Of a stretch of DNA of 64,000 bases, positions 23,910 to 32,445 are shown one piece after another. Each line of letters begins with the position of its first letter. Within the stretch, counting starts at the first letter, position 1. This DNA is from Devriesea agamarum (GTDB lineage Bacteria; Actinomycetota; Actinomycetes; Actinomycetales; Dermabacteraceae): contig NZ_LN849456.1 in NCBI RefSeq assembly GCF_900070355.1, positions 868,001-932,000 on the forward strand. The letters are read 5' to 3'. Below the pieces are notes generated by a model. The model was not told the origin of the DNA. It ran no database searches and worked only from the letters and a program-made list of their open reading frames with translations. The translations under genes and the position numbers were made by a program.

Positions 23910-24164
23910 TTATGCTCGTCCCTTGCGCTCTTGTTGAGTTTGTTCCTCCCGCGCCACCGCATCACGCGCCGCGATATACGCCAGGAAATCCCGTTCCCAC
24001 CGTGGCATCACCTGCTCAGAGGAATGCCGACCTTTCCCCTGCACCCCCACAGCCCCACCCGCTACATTCACCGCATCATGATGTCGCGGTTTTATGGTGT
24101 CGCGGTTTTGTGGTTTTATGGTTTCCTGATCCTCCATGCGAAGCCAAGGATTAGACGTACTCAC
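23910..24164 (-). CDS. Small protein with repeat-encoded N-terminus
   Basis: 84 residues from a GTG at 24164 that overlaps the twin-HNH stop (GTGA) with AAAGGA 6 bp upstream; an internal ATG at 24137 is also possible. Array D lies inside it, encoding ETIKPQNRDTIKPRHHDA. The C-terminal half (MPRWERDFLAYIAARDAVAREEQTQQERKGRA) is one charged helix and may be the real small protein. Function unknown. Confidence 0.45.
   Translation of the reverse strand: MSTSNPWLRMEDQETIKPQNRDTIKPRHHDAVNVAGGAVGVQGKGRHSSEQVMPRWERDFLAYIAARDAVAREEQTQQERKGRA
24087..24126 (-). repeat. 8-bp direct repeat array D (5 units), inside a small gene
   Basis: On the minus strand: GAAACCAT, AAAACCAC, AAAACCGC, GACACCAT, AAAACCGC. 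Its orientation matches the other arrays. It differs in lying within an apparent coding sequence and lacking the ssb-type leader downstream. Confidence 0.85.
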
Positions 24165-25195
24165 AATAATTCCTTTTGTTTAATCAGTAACGAAACATAA
24201 TCCTCTGCAACCGGATGATGATCATATGCAAAGTATTGATAATGATCAGGTTTCGTTGCGTCACGGCGAGGCCACACGCGTTGATATAAGCCGCGATAGA
24301 AAAGTAGCCAATCAGTCGTTTCCTCGAATACTTGATAACGGGGTAAACTCCTCCAGTTTGGATCCTCATCCCATGCCATATATATAAATGAAAGACACCA
24401 GCAACACACCAGCCTCAGATCCTCATCACGCTCCCGCGCCCGCCACCTACCACCCCGACACGACACACCTGCATAGTGCCGGTGATATACCTCCACCGTC
24501 TCTGGCCAACGCCGCTGGCTACAACATGCACACCGCAACATACCGTCCACGCTCACACTGTCACGTAAAAATCGTTGACGCCTGCCGCGCCAGGCCGGTG
24601 AGGACAAATATGATTGCCGATCCTGGATCCCCATCTTGGCGCGTTCAGCCCGAGCAACATCTGCCCGACGCATCCGACCAGACATCGGTTTCTTAGGGGA
24701 AAGCGCGAGATACGCCTTATAGATGACGTCACCGTCGGGATGAATGTCTGCACACACATGACTTTGATGAATGTCAAACGCTGGCGAATCCGATGCATAC
24801 AGTTTCACCTGCTGCTTTACCGTCTTCAGGCTGTCTTCGATCACCTGGCGCCGAGAACGACACCCGACCCGGCCCTGGCGCATCCAGTCCATATGGATCA
24901 ACGTTAAACACCAGCGACACACCAGGATCAGATCCTCATCACGCTCTCGCGCCTGCCACCTACCACCCCGGCAGGACACGCGCTGATAGGACAGGTGCAG
25001 CACCACAACCGTCCCTGGCCACCGCTGCTCCTCACAGCATGCGCACCGCGCCCCACCATCAGGCATCACCCGACCCGAAAGAAATCGCTCCGTGCGGCCG
25101 CGCCACGCAGACGAGGATAAATACACCCTGCGATCCCCCACCCCTTTCGTCGCGATAGCCCCTGGATGTGCTCCACCTCGCCGAACCTGACTCAT
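24161..25195 (-). CDS. Tandem-duplicated, degenerate HNH-like protein
   Basis: 344 residues with two copies of one ~95-residue module (about 25-110 and 195-280). Each copy has YLSS.AWRGR...FL, CACC, the conserved SCRGGRW-ARERDEDL block and C-x2-C. The same module occurs once, with HLHHQDYAG and CTWCHRYLH, in the gene at 25989-26399, which has a full HNH pattern. In the twin protein the metal and catalytic His positions differ (VVLHLSYQ, VEVYHRHYAG; WCLTLIHM, WCLSFIYM), so activity is doubtful. The structural Cys pairs are kept. It may be a DNA-binding or nuclease-decoy protein. The ATG follows AAGGAGAGTCCTC. Confidence 0.7.
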   Translation of the reverse strand: MSQVRRGGAHPGAIATKGVGDRRVYLSSSAWRGRTERFLSGRVMPDGGARCACCEEQRWPGTVVVLHLSYQRVSCRGGRWQARERDEDLILVCRWCLTLIHMDWMRQGRVGCRSRRQVIEDSLKTVKQQVKLYASDSPAFDIHQSHVCADIHPDGDVIYKAYLALSPKKPMSGRMRRADVARAERAKMGIQDRQSYLSSPAWRGRRQRFLRDSVSVDGMLRCACCSQRRWPETVEVYHRHYAGVSCRGGRWRARERDEDLRLVCCWCLSFIYMAWDEDPNWRSLPRYQVFEETTDWLLFYRGLYQRVWPRRDATKPDHYQYFAYDHHPVAEDYVSLLIKQKELL

Positions 25196-25312
25196 GAGGA
25201 CTCTCCTTAGCCACGATCAGGTACCTCCCCGATAAAGCACCTTCATCTATCCACCGCGCCACCCGGGATCTCACTCCTCAGGTTCTAAACACCCCTACAT
25301 CCCCGCGATGTC
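25196..25312 (-). promoter_or_regulatory. Leader of the twin-HNH gene, homologous to the ssb leader
   Basis: See the ssb leader at 23634-23745. This copy runs from the AAGGAG site to array E and keeps the same blocks in the same order with a similar length. Confidence 0.65.
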
Positions 25313-25360
25313 ACGATTTCATGATTTTATGGTTTTGCGGTTTTATGGTTTTGTGGTTCA
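25313..25360 (-). repeat. 8-bp direct repeat array E (6 units)
   Basis: On the minus strand: TGAACCAC, AAAACCAT, AAAACCGC, AAAACCAT, AAAATCAT, GAAATCGT. It overlaps the last ~11 codons of the DUF4913-like gene and precedes the twin-HNH leader. Its orientation matches the other four arrays. Confidence 0.9.
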
Positions 25361-25992
25361 TCCCAGTCGCTCAGGGACACAACATCCCGCCCCTGATCAG
25401 GTGTGCTCTCAAACAGGGGCCACCCACCCCGCCATATCTCCACATCAGCGAGTTTCACCTGTCTATGCACCGGTAGACGTGGCCCCGCAGGCTGCGCATG
25501 ATCACGCGCTGTGCACGCGCCGTGACGATGCACCATGCGCATCCGCGCCAGCTCTAAATGCTCATGCCACAGCACCGGCCCCATCCCCGTATCCTCCGCA
25601 CTCCACGCTGCGCGATAAGACCACATGAGCGCCACCACCTCAGCCCACACTTGAGGATGAAGCGCCCAGCACGGCAACAACTCGGTCGGGAGATACACCT
25701 GCCGCAGCCACTCCCCGTAATCCAACACCTCCGGGACAATCTGGCCGACCTGAACCCGGCTTGCCCGCCACAATGGCAGCACCGTACCTGAACCCGACGC
25801 ACTCACCAATGCTTTCGCCTGATCAAGCACCTCCCCCACCCCCGGCTCCTGATCCTCGACCGAGACACCCGGAACCGGTTCTTTGACCCCCTCAACCACG
25901 GGTAAGGTCGCAAAACCCTCAGACTCTAGGACCTTACGAAACCCGCTCACATCAGGTAAGCCTCTGGCCGCTTCATCTAAATCCCAGGTCAC
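25327..25992 (-). CDS. DUF4913-like protein
   Basis: 221 residues from a GTG that overlaps the HNH stop. The central region (YGEWLRQVYLPTELLP, then CWALHPQVWAEVVALMWSYRAAW, then WHEHLELARMRM) matches the layout of DUF4913, a family common in actinobacterial plasmids and ICEs near transfer genes and of unknown function. The N-terminal ~70 residues are acidic and low complexity. The last residues (PQNHKTAKP) are encoded by array E and are probably not functional. Confidence 0.65.
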   Translation of the reverse strand: MTWDLDEAARGLPDVSGFRKVLESEGFATLPVVEGVKEPVPGVSVEDQEPGVGEVLDQAKALVSASGSGTVLPLWRASRVQVGQIVPEVLDYGEWLRQVYLPTELLPCWALHPQVWAEVVALMWSYRAAWSAEDTGMGPVLWHEHLELARMRMVHRHGACTARDHAQPAGPRLPVHRQVKLADVEIWRGGWPLFESTPDQGRDVVSLSDWDEPQNHKTAKP

Positions 25993-26399
25993 AGCATTCC
26001 CCCGGTCACTTTCGTGGCCGCAACCAGCAAACTCCGGCGGATCGTGGAGATGCTGCGCTGTGTCGCCTCCCGACGATCAAGCAACGACCAGCCTGGATCT
26101 CGATCCCACATCGCATGCAGATACCGATGACACCAGGTACACAGCACTACCAGGTCCTCATCCCTCTCCATCGCCAACCACTGGCCATCGTGATACGACA
26201 CCCCCGCATAGTCCTGATGGTGCAGGTGAACGTCCTGCGGGTCACACCGATCCTCACAACATTCACACCACAAAGAGCCTTCCGGCCCCATCCGCTCCGT
26301 TAAAAACCGTCGCCTGCGAGCACGCCACGCCGGTGAGGCTAAATACCCCTCCCGATACGCGTGCGCCGCCCCGGGACGTTTACGCCGCAGTGACATCAT
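25989..26399 (-). CDS. HNH endonuclease domain protein
   Basis: 136 residues from the ATG at 26399 (26396 also possible), overlapping the coupling-protein gene by 20 bp. One zinc HNH module: SLWCECCEDRC, VHLHHQDYAGVSYHDG, AMERDEDLVVLCTWCHRYLHAMW. Two C-x2-C pairs and the DxHHxDY-like and CHRYLH elements are intact, unlike in the twin gene at 24161-25195. It is placed directly behind the coupling-protein gene. Possible roles are relaxosome nuclease, homing or defence. Confidence 0.75.
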   Translation of the reverse strand: MMSLRRKRPGAAHAYREGYLASPAWRARRRRFLTERMGPEGSLWCECCEDRCDPQDVHLHHQDYAGVSYHDGQWLAMERDEDLVVLCTWCHRYLHAMWDRDPGWSLLDRREATQRSISTIRRSLLVAATKVTGGML

Positions 26400-28239
26400 C
26401 CACCCCCTCCACCGGAACCACCTCACCCAACGGACCAGAACGACCCGCCCGGCCAGGGTGGGCTTGATGCCATGCTTTGGATTGCTGAACCAACGTCGCG
26501 ATCGGGCGCTGAGTCCACGCCGTTAAATCAACAGCCATCGCCCGGGCACGACCAGCCACCAGCAACACCATGCCCTTCGGCAGGCGTCGCAGCTCATCCA
26601 CCGTGATCCCAGGACGATAGGACTCATCATCACTAAAGGACTCATCCCGATTCCCCCAGGATGAGCGCACCTGACGCTCACGACGCTCCCCCACCAACGC
26701 CACACACTCCTCTAAATCCTTCTTAGATGAGCCCGAACCCAAAATCAGCTTGCGGGTACACGACTCCCAGATCTCTCCAGCCTCCTCAACACCCCATTTC
26801 GCCCGAAACTGAGACAACGACTGCCCCACCACCACCGTATCTACACCCTCACCCGACCCTGCCGAACAGACCGCCGGAAGATTCGGCCACGGATACACAT
26901 TCGCGATCTCATCCAATACCAACGCCAACGGCGGATCTAAACGCCCCTCTGGTGAGCGCATCGCCAACGTGTGCGCAGCCTGCACAATGTCATCCAAAAT
27001 CATCCCTAACAACACCCCTGCACCTGGCCCCGCCTTTTTCGAGACCGGTTTACCAATCAAATACAGGGTCCCTGAGGCTTTCAAAAACTCTTCCGCATCA
27101 AACTGCTCACAAGCCGGTGGATCAAAAAGCTCCCGCACGTCCGGCACATCCACCGGCGTCAAGGCCGAAGACACACCAAACCACACATTTTGACGTTTAT
27201 CCACCGGAAGATTTATCGTCGCCTCTAACAAATCCTCCCACCCAAACGATGACCTGGTACGTAAAATCTCCACCGCTTGAACCGCCCGATCAGGGTTTTT
27301 CGTCCATAAATACAACGTCGATAACGAGACCCCACCCACCGCAGCCGCATGCAACAACGCCTGCAGAATCTCAATCGCCTTGGTCGCAAACTCCATATTG
27401 TTAGCCGAGTCCCCACCCCCAAGTCCCGTGCCCATCACCAACGCTGTCGCCCGATCCTTAGCCACCGTTCCGTCCTCGCACCCATGAATAGGGGACCAGC
27501 GCATCGTCGAAGCCCGCCCCAACACGCACTCCGGATCAAACACATACACCGGCCCCGTCTTCGCCCGGGCCAAAATCGTGGCCTCCATATTGTCTCCACG
27601 CGTTGACGTCGTCACCACCGGCCCCGGCGCCTCCGCAATCAACGACGTTAAAATCCCAAACCCCTTACCCGAGCGAGGCGGACCGATCAACAACACCGGA
27701 TCCTCCATCGACATCCACACCTTGACCCCATGCGAGGTCCCCAAAAACCACGCCGACTGCTGAGGCAACGCAGATCGCACCATCTTCGTGGACGGACGCA
27801 CCCGACGGCCTTTGTCCACCGTGACCGCCTCCCCCTGAGTCGCCTTGACCTCACCGGATCCGGCAATCACCTCGGTCCGCTTTAACAACGTCCTACGCAA
27901 CGCCGCCGGACTTAACTGAAACCGCTCAACTCGCACCAGCACCATCACCACCACCACGATCACCAGCATGAACCCGATCACCACCGTAGAAAGCGGCCAG
28001 GCCGGTGATGGCACACACCCCGGCACCGACCCCAATACCCGCTTTAATGGCACCCCCATCAGGTACGAAAGAGGCCCCAGCAAATAAGTGGGCGCGTCCC
28101 CACCGCGAGTTGGCCACGCTCCACATGCGATCGCCACCCCCACCTGACCACACACCATCACCCCACTCATCAGGAGAATCCCTCCCCCAACCAACACCAG
28201 CACCAGGCGTTGCGACCCAGTAAATGTTCCCTTACCCAT
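26380..28239 (-). CDS. Type IV coupling protein (VirD4/TraG-like)
   Basis: 619 residues; ATG 28239 with AAAGGA upstream. Two N-terminal membrane helices (VLVLVGGGILLMSGVMVCGQV; VVIGFMLVIVVVVMVLV) precede a VirD4-type ATPase: Walker A GPPRSGKGFGILTSLI, ...STRGDNMEATI, VFDPECV, Walker B LALVLDEIANVYPWPNLP, and VDTVVVGQSLSQFRAKWG. It would dock the relaxase-DNA complex to the secretion channel. It lies 30 bp after the VirB4-like ATPase, in the same long minus-strand operon. Confidence 0.92.
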   Translation of the reverse strand: MGKGTFTGSQRLVLVLVGGGILLMSGVMVCGQVGVAIACGAWPTRGGDAPTYLLGPLSYLMGVPLKRVLGSVPGCVPSPAWPLSTVVIGFMLVIVVVVMVLVRVERFQLSPAALRRTLLKRTEVIAGSGEVKATQGEAVTVDKGRRVRPSTKMVRSALPQQSAWFLGTSHGVKVWMSMEDPVLLIGPPRSGKGFGILTSLIAEAPGPVVTTSTRGDNMEATILARAKTGPVYVFDPECVLGRASTMRWSPIHGCEDGTVAKDRATALVMGTGLGGGDSANNMEFATKAIEILQALLHAAAVGGVSLSTLYLWTKNPDRAVQAVEILRTRSSFGWEDLLEATINLPVDKRQNVWFGVSSALTPVDVPDVRELFDPPACEQFDAEEFLKASGTLYLIGKPVSKKAGPGAGVLLGMILDDIVQAAHTLAMRSPEGRLDPPLALVLDEIANVYPWPNLPAVCSAGSGEGVDTVVVGQSLSQFRAKWGVEEAGEIWESCTRKLILGSGSSKKDLEECVALVGERRERQVRSSWGNRDESFSDDESYRPGITVDELRRLPKGMVLLVAGRARAMAVDLTAWTQRPIATLVQQSKAWHQAHPGRAGRSGPLGEVVPVEGVDDVTAA

Positions 28240-28268
28240 CACGACGTCCTTTGTTCTATAAAGAGGCC

Positions 28269-29684
28269 TTACCCGGCCCGGTTTTCGTTGGTTTCAATGA
28301 CTTCCCACTCCGCGCGAGTAATACGCGTGGTGATCACCATCGACCGACTCCCGATCTTCCACAACGCTTGCCCAGGCACAAGCTCTTGAATCGCTGCACA
28401 CTCTGATGCAGTCAGATCAAGGGACTCCCGCAGCAGCGGAAGATCATCATTGACCGGCCGGTGGATGATTTTGATCTGGGCCTTAGCCAAAAGGCCACGA
28501 GCCTGATTACGCTCGGGGGAATCAGGCAGCCCCACCATCTCTAAATCCTTGATCGAATGCATGATCAACACGGGGGCGGTTCCATCTTCACCCGCTAAAC
28601 GTTGACGTTCATCCCGGTTGGCCACCGTACGCGCTGAACGCAGCGCAGCCCATCCCTCCTCATCCACCAACATCCAAAACTGGCCCTGTTGAGCCCGCAC
28701 AATCTGATCCAGCCAGGTCGAGGTAATCATCGAGGTTGCAGCCACCACCGCCGGATCCCGGCCCCGCAACGCCGAGGTATCAAAGACCACCATCCGCGAG
28801 TTCTCATCCAGCCTCACCGTAGACGGACCGTTAAACATGCTCCCGTAATGCCCCGTGAGCAGCCGCAACAACGGATACCGCAGACGCGTCATCGCCGCCC
28901 GCAACTCAGAATCGGTAGCTTTTGGTAACTCACGATCCAAATAATCAAGCACATGCGGTAACACCGGAACCCGCTGCGAGGAGGAATACCGCACCGCCTC
29001 ATCAATCACAAACCAGTGAATGTCCTCTAACCCACCTGTATTTGTCAGCGCAGCCATCACCGACTGGGTCATCTCCACCCGACGCGCAAACGCCAACGAA
29101 TCCCATTCGACCGTCGACATACCGGTAGGGCGTGCCCCCGCATCCATGCAATTCACCACATGGGCTTCCCCCGGTCCAATCCGAAGACACTGCGCACCCG
29201 GGACCACCTGCGCCGCTTTCGTCCACTCACTTTTCGGATCCGAGGACACCCCCACCCGCCGACCCAAGTCATACAGACCCAGCGCCCACTTCTTGATCGT
29301 GGCGGATTTCCCCTGACCCACGTGCCCAAACACGACCGTCGAGTTTCCACTCACCCAGCCCTGGTTAAAACACTCCCACGGATCCAGATACGCTCGACCC
29401 CCACCCTCCACATCACCGATAAACGCGCCCCGCGCACCCGTTCCAGTGGGTGCCACAAACGGAATCGCATGCCCCAACCGTTTCGTAGACACCCTGATCG
29501 CTGGCACCCCCACCCGCCCACTGCGCCCCATCCCAAGACTTCGGCGAGGCCCAGGAAGTGTCTCTAAATGAGCTTGTAACTCCACCTCCGGCGCAAATAC
29601 CTCACTCGGCTGCTCACGACGCCGCTGACGAGCCTGACGCCGCTTCTCCCCAGGCAAACGCACCTCAACCTGCATCCGGTTCAT
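28269..29684 (-). CDS. VirB4-like ATPase, C-terminal (motor) half as a separate protein
   Basis: 471 residues; the start at 29684 overlaps the upstream gene as ATGA (longer frames run inside that gene). The ATPase core shows VVFGHVGQGKSATIKKWA (Walker A) and WMLVDEEGWAALRS (Walker B with adjacent Glu), plus SDPKSEW and LIMHSIKDLEM. VirB4 proteins are usually single chains of ~800 residues; here the N-terminal part is the upstream SCO6880-type gene. The protein powers channel assembly and substrate transport at the inner face of the membrane. Confidence 0.85.
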   Translation of the reverse strand: MNRMQVEVRLPGEKRRQARQRRREQPSEVFAPEVELQAHLETLPGPRRSLGMGRSGRVGVPAIRVSTKRLGHAIPFVAPTGTGARGAFIGDVEGGGRAYLDPWECFNQGWVSGNSTVVFGHVGQGKSATIKKWALGLYDLGRRVGVSSDPKSEWTKAAQVVPGAQCLRIGPGEAHVVNCMDAGARPTGMSTVEWDSLAFARRVEMTQSVMAALTNTGGLEDIHWFVIDEAVRYSSSQRVPVLPHVLDYLDRELPKATDSELRAAMTRLRYPLLRLLTGHYGSMFNGPSTVRLDENSRMVVFDTSALRGRDPAVVAATSMITSTWLDQIVRAQQGQFWMLVDEEGWAALRSARTVANRDERQRLAGEDGTAPVLIMHSIKDLEMVGLPDSPERNQARGLLAKAQIKIIHRPVNDDLPLLRESLDLTASECAAIQELVPGQALWKIGSRSMVITTRITRAEWEVIETNENRAG

Positions 29685-31198
29685 CGCCCAAGCCCCCACC
29701 CCAACGGCAACGCAGCCGCACAAAACGCCGCCCACTGCTGACGCTCTAACAACATGATGTCCAAATGCCCCACCAGGCCCCGTAACTTCTCCGAGTTCGA
29801 TCGACACTCCGCCTCACTGGCCCCCGAGACCACGATGTACCCCACCAGCCGCACATCCGCATACCCCTCCGCCAACTCAAGCTCACGATCATGCACATCC
29901 TGATCCGACAAGTCATCTGCGACCCGGCGCGGTCGCCCGAAAAACTCCTTCACCCGATCCCGCGACGTTGACGACATCCGAGCATCATCAATCTGACGCA
30001 ACGCCTTCGCCGCCGAAACTGTGTGCCACACCTGGCAGACACAGTGCGGAAACGGCGCCGTAATCACCTTGTACAAAAACCCAGCCGCCACCTTCGTTCG
30101 CGGCCACTCCTGAATCCAAAACACCTGGTGATAACCCCCGCCCGTCCACACAATGTCCTCACGTTCTTCCACCAACACTGGGGTAGCCCCCGAAAACTCG
30201 CGCGCATCCCGCTCCCCCGAAGCGTGCTGAGCCGCGATCATGCTCATCGCCTCCAGATCAGTAGCCTCCCGCAATACATCCGCCACCTCTGTCGGGGTCA
30301 ACCAATGCCCCAACATCACCCCCAAGCTGCCAAGACCATCCTGGATACGACGCACCTCCTCCCCCAGTGCATAACTCATCCCCCGTATACCGCCACCATG
30401 CTGAGCAATCACCCGCTGCGCTTTCGAGGCATCCAGCGTGATCGCCACCAACGCATCCGAGCGCAACGCCCCACTGACCGCCCCCACACTGGCCAGAGGC
30501 TCCCCCTTAGCCGTCACAAACTCACCCCGCATCGTGGCCGCATGCACACCCTCAGCCCACGCCGAGCCTGTCACACCTCGCTCCTCCTGCGTGCGAGACC
30601 GATACCGATCCGCCGCCCCCACCTCATCCACCAGCGACCTGGCAATAATCTGGATCCGGCTCAGCGCAGGGTGATGCTGAATAGAGCGTGCAAACACCCC
30701 GTACGCGCGAGCTCGATCAGCTTTATCGCTCTCAGAGGCCAAAGCCCACCCGGCCATTTCACACCGCACTACCGCCGTTGCACACTGAGACTTCGCATCC
30801 CACAAAATCGCGCCATCGCCCCACGCCGATGCAAATACGCTCATCCGGGCCCCCACTGCCCCAGGCCATTGAATCTGCCCCACCTGGACAGGAGCCTCCG
30901 GCTTCACCGTCCATTCACGATGCCCAGCCACAGACCGCCCCAGCCACCGGCTACGCACCAGCAAATAATCCACCAGTGGACGCTGACGAAAACGCACCAA
31001 CGCCAGACACCACAACGGCACCGATACACACAGCAGCACCAAAATCACGACGGGAAAACCCCACACCACCGCGCCGATAACAAACACGACAGCCCCAAGG
31101 CACACCGTCACGAACTGGGGAACATCCATCCCCCACATAAACCCGGCACGCTCGACCCGAGGAAACACCACCATCGATGCCTGTGAACTCTCATCCAT
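29681..31198 (-). CDS. SCO6880-type protein (VirB3/VirB4 N-terminal equivalent)
   Basis: 505 residues. Two membrane helices at ~27-70 (FVTVCLGAVVFVIGAVVWGF; VVILVLLCVSVPLWCLALV) have the VirB3/PrgI-like arrangement, followed by a soluble region like VirB4's N-terminal domain (VFASAWGDGAILWDAKSQCATAVVRC...). The family is known from Streptomyces (SCO6880) next to conjugation ATPases. No P-loop is present, in accord with a split VirB4. Overlap by 4 bp with the ATPase gene makes coupled translation likely. Confidence 0.78.
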   Translation of the reverse strand: MDESSQASMVVFPRVERAGFMWGMDVPQFVTVCLGAVVFVIGAVVWGFPVVILVLLCVSVPLWCLALVRFRQRPLVDYLLVRSRWLGRSVAGHREWTVKPEAPVQVGQIQWPGAVGARMSVFASAWGDGAILWDAKSQCATAVVRCEMAGWALASESDKADRARAYGVFARSIQHHPALSRIQIIARSLVDEVGAADRYRSRTQEERGVTGSAWAEGVHAATMRGEFVTAKGEPLASVGAVSGALRSDALVAITLDASKAQRVIAQHGGGIRGMSYALGEEVRRIQDGLGSLGVMLGHWLTPTEVADVLREATDLEAMSMIAAQHASGERDAREFSGATPVLVEEREDIVWTGGGYHQVFWIQEWPRTKVAAGFLYKVITAPFPHCVCQVWHTVSAAKALRQIDDARMSSTSRDRVKEFFGRPRRVADDLSDQDVHDRELELAEGYADVRLVGYIVVSGASEAECRSNSEKLRGLVGHLDIMLLERQQWAAFCAAALPLGWGLGR

Positions 31199-31213
31199 CA
31201 GATAAACCTCTCC

Positions 31214-32116
31214 TTACATTCTGCTGGCAGCAGTCGACGCCACACGGGTCCCTGCCTGCGCCGTCTTATTCACCGGTGTCGCTGCGTGCGACCCCATCGC
31301 CCCCGCAATTGCGCCCCCAGCAAAACCCACTAGGCGTAACGAGACCACTGGGGCAAGCGAAGCCAACGCCAACCCCACCGTGGCCATCAACCATTGCCCC
31401 ACCGACGTTGACGAGCCCAGCAACTGCACACACAAAATCAAAATCCCCGCAGCAAGTGGTTTCGCTAAAATCAAAGCAATCACCGTTTGAGCCCAGGTAC
31501 GCAACCACGAACGCAGCACCGCCGTAGGCATCGCCATAAACGCCAACGGAGCAAAACCCACCAACACCAGCAGCGCAAAGTTTCTAAACATCATCGAAAA
31601 CGCCAACACCAACCCAGCCGCAAAGGTAAGAAACGCGAAAACAAACAACACCAGGCCCTTACTCGCCCACCCATCCACCGGGTTTATATGCGTGCCCTCC
31701 ACCCCCTGAAAAACCGGGTCCATAATCCGCGTCATCACACTGGGACCCTTCCCTTTCACATCGTTTAACATCACCACGACCAGGGAATCCATCGCAGCCG
31801 TAGACCTGATCGTGAACCAGATCGCGGTCATCGTGGTCGGCCAGGCCAACAGCGCGAAAATCAACGTCTGCAAAATGTCTTTCGGCCGCCGTTGAATCAT
31901 CGCGATCATGATCTGTATCGCCGCTAACCCGATCACCACGATCAGCAAAAACAGGCCCCACCGGTTACTCATCGAGACCGCAACCGACCATGTACCAGTC
32001 CCCATCTGCGAGACCGGTCCCACAAATGCAGATCGGATCAACACCTCGGCAAACGCCCCCAGATCGCCCGCCCAGCTCGTGAAATAACAGTCGATATCGC
32101 CCGGCATACAGATCAT
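31214..32116 (-). CDS. VirB6/TrbL-like polytopic membrane protein
   Basis: 300 residues with about six hydrophobic helices (WGLFLLIVVIGLAAIQIMIAM; TLIFALLAWPTTMTAIWF; GLVLFVFAFLTFAAGLVLAFS; FALLVLVGFAPLAFMAMP; VIALILAKPLAAGILILCVQL; TVGLALASLAPVVSL). The size, helix spacing and the Lys-Pro-Leu in a late helix are typical of VirB6/TrbL channel proteins, although sequence identity cannot be judged by eye. It lies 15 bp before the VirB4-type genes. The C-terminus is Ala/Thr-rich. Confidence 0.75.
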   Translation of the reverse strand: MICMPGDIDCYFTSWAGDLGAFAEVLIRSAFVGPVSQMGTGTWSVAVSMSNRWGLFLLIVVIGLAAIQIMIAMIQRRPKDILQTLIFALLAWPTTMTAIWFTIRSTAAMDSLVVVMLNDVKGKGPSVMTRIMDPVFQGVEGTHINPVDGWASKGLVLFVFAFLTFAAGLVLAFSMMFRNFALLVLVGFAPLAFMAMPTAVLRSWLRTWAQTVIALILAKPLAAGILILCVQLLGSSTSVGQWLMATVGLALASLAPVVSLRLVGFAGGAIAGAMGSHAATPVNKTAQAGTRVASTAASRM

Positions 32117-32151
32117 GAGTGATCACTTCCCTCCCGGAAGAAACACCTGGT

Positions 32152-32442
32152 TTAAAAAAGTTTCAGACCCGACGCCCACGCCACGAGACCACTTGCAGAA
32201 CCCACGACCGCCGCCCCGAGTAACGTCCACCCCAAAATCGTGGTCGAAACATTCGCCACCTTCTGCGAGTTCGATAACTTTGCGACCGCTAACATCACGC
32301 CTGAAATGGCGAATGTAGCCACACTAGCGATAATCAAAATAAACAAAAGACCACCGACACTTTGCTGAAAGATCTTGGTGAACGGCCAAAACCCAGAATC
32401 AATTTTTACACCTGGGTCAACAGCCAAAAGAATCTCGAACAT
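32152..32442 (-). CDS. Pilin-like (VirB2-type) small membrane protein
   Basis: 96 residues from the ATG at 32442 (a GTG precedes it). Two hydrophobic helices (GGLLFILIIASVATFAISGVML and ILGWTLLGAAVVGSASGLVAW) are joined by a short polar loop (AKLSNSQKV). Size, two-helix layout and place just before the VirB6-like gene fit VirB2/TrbC-type subunits. It resembles the protein at 33036-33584 in order and in details such as SGLVAWAS / TGGVAWAS, so they are paralogues. Confidence 0.62.
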   Translation of the reverse strand: MFEILLAVDPGVKIDSGFWPFTKIFQQSVGGLLFILIIASVATFAISGVMLAVAKLSNSQKVANVSTTILGWTLLGAAVVGSASGLVAWASGLKLF

Positions 32443-32445
32443 CAC

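Noticed and set aside
11481-25360. The 8-bp arrays as CRISPR
   Set aside because: Units are contiguous without spacers and too short; no cas genes are present.
30023-31186. A 387-codon open frame on the plus strand opposite the SCO6880-type gene
   Set aside because: It is the antisense of a recognisable conserved gene; its product is His/Pro/Arg-rich, as antisense frames of GC-rich genes are, with no ribosome site.
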